From: Sphingobacterium tabacisoli
GTDB lineage: Bacteria; Bacteroidota; Bacteroidia; Sphingobacteriales; Sphingobacteriaceae
Length of the DNA: 64,000 nt
Direction: 5' to 3'
Assembly: GCF_017908035.1 (NCBI RefSeq)
Contig: NZ_JAEQMU010000004.1
Coordinates: 310,001-374,000 of the forward strand
Shown here: positions 17,562 to 25,974 of the stretch, in pieces
Layout: the number at the start of each line of letters is the position of its first letter
Position numbering within the stretch: the stretch's first letter is position 1
Notes under the pieces: model-generated
Seen by the model: the letters and a program-made list of their open reading frames with translations, nothing else
Told to the model about the DNA's origin: nothing
Database searches by the model: none
Translations under genes and position numbers: made by a program

Positions 17562-18704
17562 TTATGCTATTACTTTCAATATTTCCTGTACCTTACGGGC
17601 ATTAATAATTGCAAGCTCCCGATCTGCATTCACAATACAGACGTGTCCCATCTTCCGGAAGGGTTTGGTATACTTTTTACCGTACAAGTGTAAATACACA
17701 CCTTCCATTGCCAGGATTTCTTCTATCCCCTCATACTTAGCCAATCCTTCATATCCTTCTTCTCCCAAAAGATTAATCATCACAGCATTCGAGCGTGCTT
17801 CTGTATTTCCTAACGGCAGATTGAATATTGCTCTAAGGTGTTGACCGAACTGAGAAGTAAAGTTTCCTTCGATAGTTTGGTGTCCCGAATTATGAGGACG
17901 TGGTGCTAGCTCGTTGACTAGAATTTCACCTTCTTCAGTCAAGAACATCTCAACAGCCAATAAACCTACTATCTGCAAATCGTTTGCAATCTTCTTAGCT
18001 AGTTCCTCAGCCTTCTGTTGGATTTCGAAACTATAAGTCGATGGGGAGATTAAGAACTCTACTAAGTTCGCTTGCGGGTTAAACTCCATTTCCACCATTG
18101 GAAAGGTTTTGACCTCACCACGATCATTGCGAGAGACAATAACAGCAATCTCTTTCTGGAATTTTACAATCTCCTCAATGATACTTGGTTCCTCAAACGC
18201 AGTCTGCAAATCATCTTCGTTAAGAATCATTTTAACGCCCTTCCCATCGTATCCATCTTTACGCAGTTTCTGCACAAAAGGCAACGATAAATTCGCATTA
18301 CGAAGAGATTCACGATTAGAAATCAGTTGAAACGCCGATGTCGGAATATCATTTTGTTTGAAGAATTGCTTCTGCAAGCCTTTATCCTGAATCAAACGTA
18401 TCACACGAGACTGTGGATACACAATCACCCCTTTATCCTCCAGTGCCTCCAATGCATCGACATTGACTTTTTCAATCTCTATCGTCAGCATATCTAGGTT
18501 CTTTCCAAAATTAAAGACCGTATCATAATCGCTAAGTGATCCACATTCAAAGTGATCACATAATTTACGACAAGGTGCATTTTTATCTGGATCTAGCACA
18601 TGCACATTCACATTATAACTAATTGCTTCCTGAATGAGCATCCGGCCCAACTGGCCACCGCCAAGAATCCCTAGCTGCAACTCACCATAAAAATCTTTTC
18701 CCAT
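17562..18704 (-). CDS. purK: 5-(carboxyamino)imidazole ribonucleotide synthase
   Basis: PurK uses ATP and bicarbonate to make N5-CAIR from AIR. The 380-residue ATP-grasp protein has LGILGGGQLGRMLIQEA at the N-terminus, KLRKDGYDGKGVKM in the ATP-binding lid, EEIVKFQKEIAVIVSRN and NELAPRPHNSGHQTIEG near the metal site. Length is typical. It lies 16 bases after nuoB and 7 bases before purE, an unusual gene neighbourhood for purK (see findings). Confidence 0.96.
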   Translation of the reverse strand: MGKDFYGELQLGILGGGQLGRMLIQEAISYNVNVHVLDPDKNAPCRKLCDHFECGSLSDYDTVFNFGKNLDMLTIEIEKVNVDALEALEDKGVIVYPQSRVIRLIQDKGLQKQFFKQNDIPTSAFQLISNRESLRNANLSLPFVQKLRKDGYDGKGVKMILNEDDLQTAFEEPSIIEEIVKFQKEIAVIVSRNDRGEVKTFPMVEMEFNPQANLVEFLISPSTYSFEIQQKAEELAKKIANDLQIVGLLAVEMFLTEEGEILVNELAPRPHNSGHQTIEGNFTSQFGQHLRAIFNLPLGNTEARSNAVMINLLGEEGYEGLAKYEGIEEILAMEGVYLHLYGKKYTKPFRKMGHVCIVNADRELAIINARKVQEILKVIA

Positions 18705-18720
18705 AATTTAACTTATATCC

Positions 18721-19224
18721 TTAGCAGTTCTCCTCAAAGTATTTCTCGTGAAGAATCTGTTCTTTTTCAATCTTTTTTTGTAACTCTAAAAATGCACCTA
18801 TAAGCGCTTCCGGTCTAGGCGGACAACCTTGCACGTACACATCTACCGGGATGATTTTATCGACCCCTTTCACCACATGATAGCCATGTTGCCAATACGG
18901 CCCACCGCAGTTTGAGCAAGAGCCCATTGAAATAACATATCGAGGCTCGGGCATCTGTTCATACAGCCTTTTGATACGATCAGCCATTTTAAAAGTCACC
19001 GTACCTGCAATAATCATAACATCAGATTGTCTTGGAGACGGCCTAGGAAAAACTCCTAGACGATCTAGATCATATGTTGCGGCCATCGCTCCCATCATTT
19101 CAATAGCACAGCATGCAATACCAAAACTGACAGGCCACATAGATGATAATCTCGCCCAATTCAGCAAATCATCAATCTTAGCCACAATGACACCATCAGA
19201 CCTTAACTGTTCATCTATACTCAT
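18721..19224 (-). CDS. nuoB: NADH-quinone oxidoreductase subunit B
   Basis: NuoB is the peripheral subunit of complex I that holds cluster N2, next to the quinone site. In the 167 residues the four ligands are visible: Cys38-Cys39 in [10 protein letters not shown], Cys103 in [10 protein letters not shown] and Cys134 in [11 protein letters not shown]. Length is close to that of other bacterial NuoB proteins. It overlaps the nuoA stop by 4 bases, so translation is coupled. nuoC and the rest of the complex are absent downstream; purK follows. Confidence 0.96.
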   Translation of the reverse strand: MSIDEQLRSDGVIVAKIDDLLNWARLSSMWPVSFGIACCAIEMMGAMAATYDLDRLGVFPRPSPRQSDVMIIAGTVTFKMADRIKRLYEQMPEPRYVISMGSCSNCGGPYWQHGYHVVKGVDKIIPVDVYVQGCPPRPEALIGAFLELQKKIEKEQILHEKYFEENC

Positions 19225-19820
19225 GGCTTTTTGAATCTAGGTTTAAACCCAACGGATGGCTTAGAAACACGATCTTCCACGACATCATTTTTATCCTCTA
19301 CAAGAGAGTCTATACTAGCGTGGTAATCTCGGACTGCATACACACTATTATTAAGCTGTGCATACGCATCCTGTGGTATATTCACATTAACAACAGGTCG
19401 TACATGATTTGGCTTAATCCAATTTAAATCACCTTTACGCCATACGTAGATTAGACCAATAATCAGGATCGCAAGAAAAATACCCATCTCTGCCATCGTA
19501 AACCACCCCCATCGCCCATCTGCTGCAATAAGAAATTCATTTCCAAATACGACAGACCACGGAAAAATAAAGATAAGCTCGACATCAAAAAGTAAAAAGA
19601 TAAGTGCTATGACATAGAATCGTGGATTAAATTGAACCCAGGCAGTTCCCACTGTCTCTTCACCACATTCATACGTACTCTCTTTGATTGGATTGGGCTT
19701 CTTTGGAGCAATCAACTTGGCTAGAAAAATCGTCACGCAGACTAACAGGATACCAATAATCCCCATAAGGAGAATAGCTCCATAAGCTGAAAGTTGCGAG
19801 GGATGATCGTCCATAACCAC
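19221..19820 (-). CDS. nuoA: NADH-quinone oxidoreductase subunit A
   Basis: NuoA is a small membrane subunit of complex I. Three hydrophobic spans are visible (about residues 13-36, 70-90 and 110-130), with the conserved [24 protein letters not shown] shown in part as ESTYECGEE and [10 protein letters not shown], and [11 protein letters not shown]. At 199 residues it is longer than the usual 120-140; the extra C-terminal 60 residues are polar and end in basic residues. Start could be 19820 or the ATG at 19814. It leads the nuoA-nuoB-purK-purE operon. Confidence 0.94.
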   Translation of the reverse strand: MVMDDHPSQLSAYGAILLMGIIGILLVCVTIFLAKLIAPKKPNPIKESTYECGEETVGTAWVQFNPRFYVIALIFLLFDVELIFIFPWSVVFGNEFLIAADGRWGWFTMAEMGIFLAILIIGLIYVWRKGDLNWIKPNHVRPVVNVNIPQDAYAQLNNSVYAVRDYHASIDSLVEDKNDVVEDRVSKPSVGFKPRFKKP

Positions 19821-19881
19821 AAAATTAACAATAAATTCTATTCTTTCTAAAAATAACCGTCAAATTTAGGTCTAAAACAAA

Positions 19882-19920
19882 ACGGAGGGACAACTATAAA
19901 AATTATACTTGCCCCTCCGT
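19882..19920 (-). terminator. Terminator of ffh
   Basis: ACGGAGGG (19882-19889) pairs with CCCTCCGT (19913-19920). On the minus strand the stem is followed by a T-rich tail. The loop is about 23 nt and A/T-rich. Confidence 0.65.
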
Positions 19921-19948
19921 CTCTTATTCCGGAATCAACTTTCCGAAT

Positions 19949-21286
19949 CTATCTACCAGGCATCTTCGGCATATTGCGCATCATTTTTGCGGCCATAGCT
20001 GGATTAGACATCTGTTTCATCACTTTACGCATATCCATAAATTGTTTCAACAGCTTATTAACCTCATTAATATCTGTACCGGATCCTTTCGCGATACGCA
20101 TTCTTCTTTTTTGATCGATTGCATCTGGGTTTTCTCTCTCGAAAGGAGTCATTGAATCGATAATCGCTTCGATTGGTTTAAAAGCGTCATCTTCAATTTC
20201 CACATCTTTAAGAGCTTTACCGGCTCCAGGTATCATACCTATCAAATCCTTCATATTACCCATCTTCTTGATCTGTTGAATTTGGGATCTGAAATCATTG
20301 AAGTCAAACTTATTCTTACGGATTTTCTTCTGAAGCTCCGCTGCCTGCTTCTCATCGAATTGCTGCTGAGCACGTTCCACCAAGGAAACAACGTCACCCA
20401 TCCCTAAGATACGAGAAGCCATACGGTCAGGATAGAACATATCCAACGCATCCATCTTCTCTCCTGTACCAATAAATTTAATTGGCTTGTTTACAACAGA
20501 TTTAATAGATAGCGCGGCTCCACCACGAGTATCCCCATCAAGTTTCGTTAATACAACCCCAGTAAAGTCTAATCTATCATTGAAAGCCTTAGCTGTATTT
20601 ACGGCATCCTGTCCAGTCATAGCATCTACGACAAACAAAATCTCATGTGGCTGAGTAGCATCCTTTACCGCAGTTATCTCATTCATGAGTGCCTCATCAA
20701 TCGCAAGACGACCTGCCGTATCTATAATGATAACATTATTACCATTGCGTTTACCTTCCTCTACCCCAGCTTTTGCAATTGCAATTGGATCTGTCGAATT
20801 TCTATCTGTATATACAGGTACTCCTACTTGCTCTGCTAGAACCTCTAATTGATCGATCGCTGCAGGACGATATACGTCACCAGCAACCAAAAGAGGTTTT
20901 TTACCTTTCTTATCTTTCAAAAAATTAGCAAGCTTTCCAGTAAACGTAGTTTTACCCGCACCATTCAGACCCGCAATTAGAATAACTGTTGGATTCTTTG
21001 ATAGATCGAGTTCAGTTACCGAGCCCCCCATTAAACCAGTCAACTCATCATTCATGATTTTAGTCAACAACTGTCCAGGAGAAATACTGCTCAATACATT
21101 TTCACCTAATGCCTTTTGTTTGACATCGTCTGTAAACGTTTTTGCAGTTTTATAATTCACATCGGCATCCAACAAGGCCTTGCGAATTTCTTTCATCGTC
21201 TCAGCGACGTTTATTTCGGTAATATTCCCTTGGCCTTTTAATACCTTAAAGGCTCTATCTAGTTTATCCTGAAGATTTGAAAACAT
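19949..21286 (-). CDS. ffh: Signal recognition particle GTPase
   Basis: Ffh binds signal peptides of membrane and secreted proteins and delivers ribosomes to FtsY. The 445 residues show the N domain (1-90), the G domain with GLNGAGKTTFTGKLA (P-loop), DTAGRLAIDE and TKLDGDTRGGAALS, and the methionine-rich M domain with RRMRIAKGSGTDINEVNKLLKQF and a terminal run of Met (KQMSNPAMAAKMMRNMPKM). Length and order match bacterial Ffh. Confidence 0.97.
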   Translation of the reverse strand: MFSNLQDKLDRAFKVLKGQGNITEINVAETMKEIRKALLDADVNYKTAKTFTDDVKQKALGENVLSSISPGQLLTKIMNDELTGLMGGSVTELDLSKNPTVILIAGLNGAGKTTFTGKLANFLKDKKGKKPLLVAGDVYRPAAIDQLEVLAEQVGVPVYTDRNSTDPIAIAKAGVEEGKRNGNNVIIIDTAGRLAIDEALMNEITAVKDATQPHEILFVVDAMTGQDAVNTAKAFNDRLDFTGVVLTKLDGDTRGGAALSIKSVVNKPIKFIGTGEKMDALDMFYPDRMASRILGMGDVVSLVERAQQQFDEKQAAELQKKIRKNKFDFNDFRSQIQQIKKMGNMKDLIGMIPGAGKALKDVEIEDDAFKPIEAIIDSMTPFERENPDAIDQKRRMRIAKGSGTDINEVNKLLKQFMDMRKVMKQMSNPAMAAKMMRNMPKMPGR

Positions 21287-21396
21287 AGTTAATTTTTTGA
21301 AACTCTTATGCTAAGTTGCAAAGTTAACAATAATTTGCTTTTTCTCAACTCCTGTATTATACAGAATTGTTTTAACCGGAGATGCATCTATTCCAC

Positions 21397-21428
21397 AAAA
21401 AAGCCGAAACAATATTGCTTCGGCTTTT
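21397..21428. terminator. Hairpin between the YugP-type protease and ffh
   Basis: AAAAGCCGAA (to 21408) pairs with TTCGGCTTTT (21419-21428), loop 10 nt. Oriented to end the minus-strand protease gene before ffh. Confidence 0.75.
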
Positions 21429-21458
21429 CCTTATTAATTCTTTATAGATGAGTTAGTA

Positions 21459-22145
21459 CTAATCTCTTCTTCCCAATAGGATAGACGCATAATATAAGAG
21501 CGTAACCAGTGCAGACAATGCTGCGATTACATAGGTCATTGCAGCCCATTTCAAGGCATCTTTTGCCCCGTCATGTTCTTCCTGACTATGTGTTACATTA
21601 GCCCGATCCAACCAAGCTAAAGCCCTTTTCGATGCATCAAACTCAACAGGCAAAGTGATAAAACTAAACACTGTAGTGACTGCTAACGCTGCAACACCTA
21701 TTTGCAATAATAAAAAGCTCTTTGAAAAAATAGCCAACATCACACCTATCATCAACGTGAAAGAGACAATCTTCGAAGAAAAGTTTACAATCGGCACCAT
21801 AGATGACCGAAACTGCAACCAGGAATAGGCTGTCGCATGTTGTACAGCGTGTCCACATTCGTGCGCGGCCACCGCAGCAGCAGCAACGCTACGCCCATGG
21901 TATACCTCAGGGCTCAAGTTTACAGTTCGATCGCTAGGATTATAGTGATCCGTAAGCTGCCCCTCCACTGATACAATATTTACATCATAAATATTATTAT
22001 CATGCAACATCTTCTGCGCTATCTCTGCACCCGATAACCCAGAGGTTAAAGGCATTTCAGAATACTTTTTAAACTTATTTTTAAATCTTGTTTGGACAAT
22101 CATACTAATGATCCCAATAACAATCAATAAAATCCAAATTCCCAT
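21459..22145 (-). CDS. YugP-type neutral zinc metallopeptidase
   Basis: A 228-residue membrane protease of the Zn_peptidase_2 (YugP) family. It has an N-terminal span (MGIWILLIVIGIISMIV), the family motif SGAEIAQKML, the segment LTDHYNPSDRTVNLSPEVYHGRSVAAAAVAAHECGHAVQH in which HECGH (95-99) is the zinc site, and further spans near 120-150 and 200-225. Its physiological substrate is not known. It stands alone between terminators. Confidence 0.9.
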   Translation of the reverse strand: MGIWILLIVIGIISMIVQTRFKNKFKKYSEMPLTSGLSGAEIAQKMLHDNNIYDVNIVSVEGQLTDHYNPSDRTVNLSPEVYHGRSVAAAAVAAHECGHAVQHATAYSWLQFRSSMVPIVNFSSKIVSFTLMIGVMLAIFSKSFLLLQIGVAALAVTTVFSFITLPVEFDASKRALAWLDRANVTHSQEEHDGAKDALKWAAMTYVIAALSALVTLLYYASILLGRRD

Positions 22146-22337
22146 ATCTTTTTTTTTCTTGTTTTTTTATCTATTCTTAATTACACAAAAACCAATTTCA
22201 AAGGTCATGCCACAACAAATAAACGCAAATTTTCTGTCATTTTGACAACAAATGAGACATATAGCTTCATCTAACCGTCATAAATTCTGAAAACATCTTA
22301 CCGGCCATTAATGGCTAGTAGCATGAAGCAATAAGCA

Positions 22338-22370
22338 AAATGGACTCTTGGTAAAACCAAAAGTCCATTT
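22338..22370 (-). terminator. Terminator of the ECF sigma gene
   Basis: AAATGGACT (22338-22346) pairs with AGTCCATTT (22362-22370), and inner TTGG/CCAA extends the stem. Confidence 0.75.
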
Positions 22371-22396
22371 GAATATTCTTAAATTTAAAATGGAAT

Positions 22397-22987
22397 CTAA
22401 TTAAACTGGAAGGTCATATTATGATCTTCAATCATTTTACGGAGATTACTCAAGGCATACCGCATACGTCCCAATGCTGTGTTGATACTCACTTCCGTGA
22501 TCTCCGCAATATCTTTAAAGCTCATATCACAAAAATGCCGCATAATCAATACCTCTTTTTGGTCATCAGGTAGCAACTGTATAAGTTTCTTTAAATCCAC
22601 ATCGACCTGACTCCGCACCAACTTACTTTCAGCATCGTCATCAGCAAAGTTGAGCACTTCAAAAATATCGTAGCCATCGCCATTAATCACAGTAGGTCCT
22701 CGTTTTTCCTTTCTAAAATGGTCAATCACCATATTATGGGCAATACGAATCACCCAAGGTAAAAACTTTCCCTCCTCATTATAGCGTCCTGTTTTAATAG
22801 TATTGATGACCTTGATAAAGGTCTCTTGAAAAATGTCCTCTGCCAAGAACTCATCTTTGACACGAACAAAAATAGAAGTATATATCTTAGTCTTGTAACG
22901 ATCTATCAGCACCTTCAATCCACTCTCATCGCCATTGATATAGGCCCGGATTAACTCTTGATCTGTTTTGCTTTTCAATAGTTTCAT
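22397..22987 (-). CDS. ECF RNA polymerase sigma factor, RpoE-like
   Basis: A 196-residue extracytoplasmic-function sigma factor. Region 2 includes DELIRAYINGDE-like TDQELIRAYINGDESGL, AEDIFQETFIKVINTI and WVIRIAHNMVIDHFRKEKR. Region 4 carries the helix-turn-helix MSFKDIAEITEVSINTALGRMRYALSNLR (shown around SFKDIAEITEVS). No anti-sigma or FecR gene is adjacent on either side, so it is a stand-alone sigma factor. Such stand-alone factors in Bacteroidota often have housekeeping or stress roles. A 354-base gap precedes it. Confidence 0.92.
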   Translation of the reverse strand: MKLLKSKTDQELIRAYINGDESGLKVLIDRYKTKIYTSIFVRVKDEFLAEDIFQETFIKVINTIKTGRYNEEGKFLPWVIRIAHNMVIDHFRKEKRGPTVINGDGYDIFEVLNFADDDAESKLVRSQVDVDLKKLIQLLPDDQKEVLIMRHFCDMSFKDIAEITEVSINTALGRMRYALSNLRKMIEDHNMTFQFN

Positions 22988-23341
22988 AATAATTCCCCTA
23001 ATATTTTAAGTATAGAGCATGTAAGCAATTCAATTTTTTAGAGTAACCGTGTTTCGATAGGCATCTATTTTTAATTGTTTTAAATATCGTTATCTACCCC
23101 AAAGTAGCTGAAAAAAAATGACGTTTCAAATTTACGTCACGAGTTTTAACATTAATTCACAGTTCTTAAACGCAATAATTATACCACAAAGCCAGTCCAA
23201 CGAACAGCCACCAGAGAGAACATACAGAACTCCAAATTATCTTATCCTTCAAATCGGTACACCCCAGCAAACCAAAGTCAATTTCAACAAAAAAAGCTCC
23301 AAAATTTCTTCTGGAGCTTTCTATATTATTCATTCACCTAC
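22988..23341. other. 354-base intergenic region upstream of the sigma factor, with an interrupted palindrome
   Basis: It holds the glyA terminator at one end, and TGACGT (23119-23124) and ACGTCA (23134-23139), inverted around a 9-base spacer, about 130 bases upstream of the sigma gene. An 81-codon plus-strand reading frame here has no recognisable features. No RNA gene was recognised. Confidence 0.4.
23293..23320 (-). terminator. Terminator of glyA
   Basis: AAAGCTCCA (23293-23301) pairs with TGGAGCTTT (23312-23320). On the minus strand a T run follows directly after the stem. Confidence 0.8.
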
Positions 23342-24613
23342 CTACTTGTATAGTGGGAACTGAGCCATCATAGCTTTCACTTTATCATGGATTTTTGCCA
23401 ACTGTGCTTCGTTTGCACGGTTTTGCAATGCTTCATCGATCAACTCACCAATTTGAACCATCTCTGCTTCTTTCACCCCACGAGTGGTAATCGCTGCTGT
23501 ACCGAAACGAACACCTGAAGTAACAAAAGGAGAACGTGTATCAAACGGAACCATATTTTTGTTGGTAGTTATACCTGCTAATCCCAATACAGCTTCTGCT
23601 TCCTTACCTGAGATATCTTTATTACGTAAATCCACTAACATCAAGTGATTATCTGTTCCTCCTGAGATAATCTTGTAATCGCGATCCACGAAGAATTTGG
23701 CCAAAGCCTGAGCATTGCTCTGTACTTGCTTCACATAAGCTAAATAATCATCGCTCAATGCTTCACCATAAGCTACAGCTTTAGCCGCGATAGTGTGCTC
23801 CAAAGGACCACCTTGCGTACCTGGGAATACCGCCAAATCCAACAATTGTGTGATTGTACGAGTCTCTCCTTTAGGAGTCTTCGCACCCCAAGTGTTTTCA
23901 AAATCCTTACCTACCATGATCATACCACCACGAGGTCCACGCAATGTTTTGTGCGTAGTCGTAGTCACGATATGACAGTGAGGAAGAGGATCATTCAATA
24001 ATCCTTTAGCAATCAATCCTGCCGGGTGAGAGATATCAGCCAATAATAAGGCTCCTACCTCATCTGCAACTTTACGCATACGTGCATAATCCCAATCACG
24101 TGAATATGCAGAAGCACCACAAATAATCATCTTTGGTTTCTCACGTAGTGCAGTCTCTTCTAGTTGTTCGTAATCGATTAAGCCTGTATCCTCTTTTACA
24201 CCATAGAATAAAGGCTGGTAGATTTTTCCAGAAAGATTGGCAGGAGAACCATGCGTCAAGTGACCGCCATGAGAAAGATCAAGACCTAGGATTTTATCTC
24301 CAGGTTTTATTGTAGCCAAAAAGACAGCTGCATTCGCCTGTGCGCCAGAGTGCGGTTGCACGTTAACCCATTCTGCACCAAAAAGCTTTTTAGCACGTTC
24401 GATAGCGATTGTCTCTATTTCATCGACAACTTCGCATCCGCCATAATAACGTTTTCCTGGAAGTCCTTCAGCGTATTTATTGGTCAATACAGAACCTGCT
24501 GCTTCCATTACTTGTTTGCTCACGAAGTTTTCTGATGCGATTAATTCAATGCCTTCTTCCTGGCGTTTTAGCTCATCTGCGATTAGATTAAAGATAGCTT
24601 GATCTCTTTCCAT
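23342..24613 (-). CDS. glyA: Serine hydroxymethyltransferase
   Basis: GlyA converts serine and tetrahydrofolate to glycine and methylene-tetrahydrofolate with PLP. The 423 residues show [19 protein letters not shown] at the N-terminus, [15 protein letters not shown], and the PLP-lysine motif [14 protein letters not shown] near residue 225. The [14 protein letters not shown] segment is near the C-terminus. Length is typical. A candidate -7 box TATATTTG lies on the minus strand at 24660-24667. It is a single-gene unit. Confidence 0.97.
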   Translation of the reverse strand: MERDQAIFNLIADELKRQEEGIELIASENFVSKQVMEAAGSVLTNKYAEGLPGKRYYGGCEVVDEIETIAIERAKKLFGAEWVNVQPHSGAQANAAVFLATIKPGDKILGLDLSHGGHLTHGSPANLSGKIYQPLFYGVKEDTGLIDYEQLEETALREKPKMIICGASAYSRDWDYARMRKVADEVGALLLADISHPAGLIAKGLLNDPLPHCHIVTTTTHKTLRGPRGGMIMVGKDFENTWGAKTPKGETRTITQLLDLAVFPGTQGGPLEHTIAAKAVAYGEALSDDYLAYVKQVQSNAQALAKFFVDRDYKIISGGTDNHLMLVDLRNKDISGKEAEAVLGLAGITTNKNMVPFDTRSPFVTSGVRFGTAAITTRGVKEAEMVQIGELIDEALQNRANEAQLAKIHDKVKAMMAQFPLYK

Positions 24614-24779
24614 TCTTGTGTAATTATTATTGGGGTGTTGAGAATAAATTATTTTGCCGCAAATATACGATTATCTTAGCTTTTAAAGGAATTCTTTAAT
24701 GTATCTTTTAAAAAACAAATCTTACATTAAACAATTATCAATCAAAGACATCTTATCTTTATCAGGCATCACACGTACT

Positions 24780-25307
24780 CTAGACAGCAAGTTCCTTCTT
24801 AAGTAACACCTGAGCAGCTTCATAGGGATTCACATCAAGCGCTTTCATATGTTTTAAAACGACCTCTATATAACTATCAACTGAATCATCTGCTCGCATA
24901 CCTTTATTTGCATTGCGCATCAAATCCAACGTATTATCCTTCAAATCCCGCACAATAGTCCAAGCTAAGTCTGACACATACAGTTGTTGTGTAAAATTGT
25001 GCTGAAATTCAGATTCGATATCTGCCAGTATAGCCTGCTTAAACTGATGGAGCGAAATTCCCTGTCCGTGATGTCTGAGCATAAGCTGCTCTGGCGACAC
25101 CCGATGAACAAACAACAACAACCGTTCATAAGCTGCAAAACGTAACTGCAACCGGTCCTTAAGGAGTTCTTTGTTTTGGTTGATATTACCCATCTTCAGA
25201 AAATGCCCCTCTATTTTGGGCCAGATAATGTAAAATGCTAATACCAAAGCTATAAATACGCCAAAAGCTAAAACGAAAAGTTGTTTAAAAAAATCAATAT
25301 ACTCCAT
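24780..25307 (-). CDS. Conserved membrane-anchored protein of unknown function (DUF7935-like)
   Basis: From ATG 25307 the protein has 175 residues: a single N-terminal span (about residues 10-32, ending FYIIWPKIEGHFL) and a cytoplasmic, largely helical domain with RLQLRFAAYERLLLFVHRVSPEQL and SEFQHNFTQQLYVSDLAWTIV (part). This arrangement resembles a small Bacteroidota family of unknown role. The longer frame from 25343 adds twelve residues upstream and is less likely. It diverges from the HesB/IscA gene. No function can be assigned. Confidence 0.72.
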   Translation of the reverse strand: MEYIDFFKQLFVLAFGVFIALVLAFYIIWPKIEGHFLKMGNINQNKELLKDRLQLRFAAYERLLLFVHRVSPEQLMLRHHGQGISLHQFKQAILADIESEFQHNFTQQLYVSDLAWTIVRDLKDNTLDLMRNANKGMRADDSVDSYIEVVLKHMKALDVNPYEAAQVLLKKELAV

Positions 25308-25370
25308 TATCAAGTCTTGTTTATATAGTGTCAAAAAAAACACAGCATGTTTATTTCGGCTAAAAATATG

Positions 25371-25378
25371 TATTTTTG
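25371..25378 (+). promoter_or_regulatory. Candidate -7 box for the HesB/IscA gene
   Basis: TATTTTTG matches TAnnTTTG 33 bases before the start at 25411. No convincing -33 TTG is visible upstream. Confidence 0.5.
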
Positions 25379-25410
25379 TTTAACTATCAACAATAGGGAA
25401 AGGTAAGAAA

Positions 25411-25764
25411 ATGAGTATCGAACATACAACAGGCACAGCACCCGTAAAAATGACGGAAGGCGCTGTTACGGAATTAAGAAAATTAATAAGCCAACAAGAG
25501 ATAAGTGCTGACTACGGTCTTCGCATTGGTGTTGAAGGTGGAGGTTGTTCTGGCATGAACTATATCCTTGGCTTCGACCAAAAGAAAGATGGCGATTCGG
25601 AATACGAGATCGAAGGTCTCCGTGTATTCATGAACAAAGCTCATGGAATGTATCTTGCAGGGATGGAGATTGATTTCAAGAATGGTTTGGACGCAAGAGG
25701 CTTTACATTTAACAACCCGAATGCCACAAGCACTTGTGGATGCGGATCTAGTTTCTCCGCTTAA
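25411..25764 (+). CDS. Iron-sulfur cluster assembly/carrier protein, HesB/IscA family
   Basis: A-type Fe-S carriers pass clusters to apoproteins. The 117 residues keep the three ligand cysteines: Cys46 in GGGCSGMNY and Cys109/Cys111 in the terminal STCGCGSSFS. The central region DSEYEIEGLRVFMN and NGLDARGFTFNNPNA match the family. It is a single gene, not in an isc or suf cluster, which fits an ErpA or SufA-like role, but the subfamily cannot be decided by eye. Confidence 0.93.
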   Translation: MSIEHTTGTAPVKMTEGAVTELRKLISQQEISADYGLRIGVEGGGCSGMNYILGFDQKKDGDSEYEIEGLRVFMNKAHGMYLAGMEIDFKNGLDARGFTFNNPNATSTCGCGSSFSA

Positions 25765-25771
25765 AAAGAAT

Positions 25772-25820
25772 AAAAGCTGTCTTCAGGTATCTCTAAAAAT
25801 AGATAACTAAGACAGCTTTT
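25772..25820 (+). terminator. Terminator after the HesB/IscA gene
   Basis: AAAAGCTGTCTT (25772-25783) pairs with AAGACAGCTTTT (25809-25820); the 25-nt loop contains a second small TATCT/AGATA stem. Confidence 0.75.
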
Positions 25821-25974
25821 CACCTCCCTTCTCTATCTAATCGCTCAAAAAGGGCCTTAAAGCTCTAATTTCCCGTCTATAAAAAGCGAGCTCAATATTA
25901 TCCGTTTCTAACTTTTACCTTTCCTTAATATTCATTAAATTAGCCACCTTTAAAAATTGATTTACAAATACGTG

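Noticed and set aside
23118..23363. An 81-codon plus-strand frame in the gap upstream of the sigma factor
   Set aside because: It crosses the glyA terminator and the end of glyA, has a low-complexity composition and no conserved residues.
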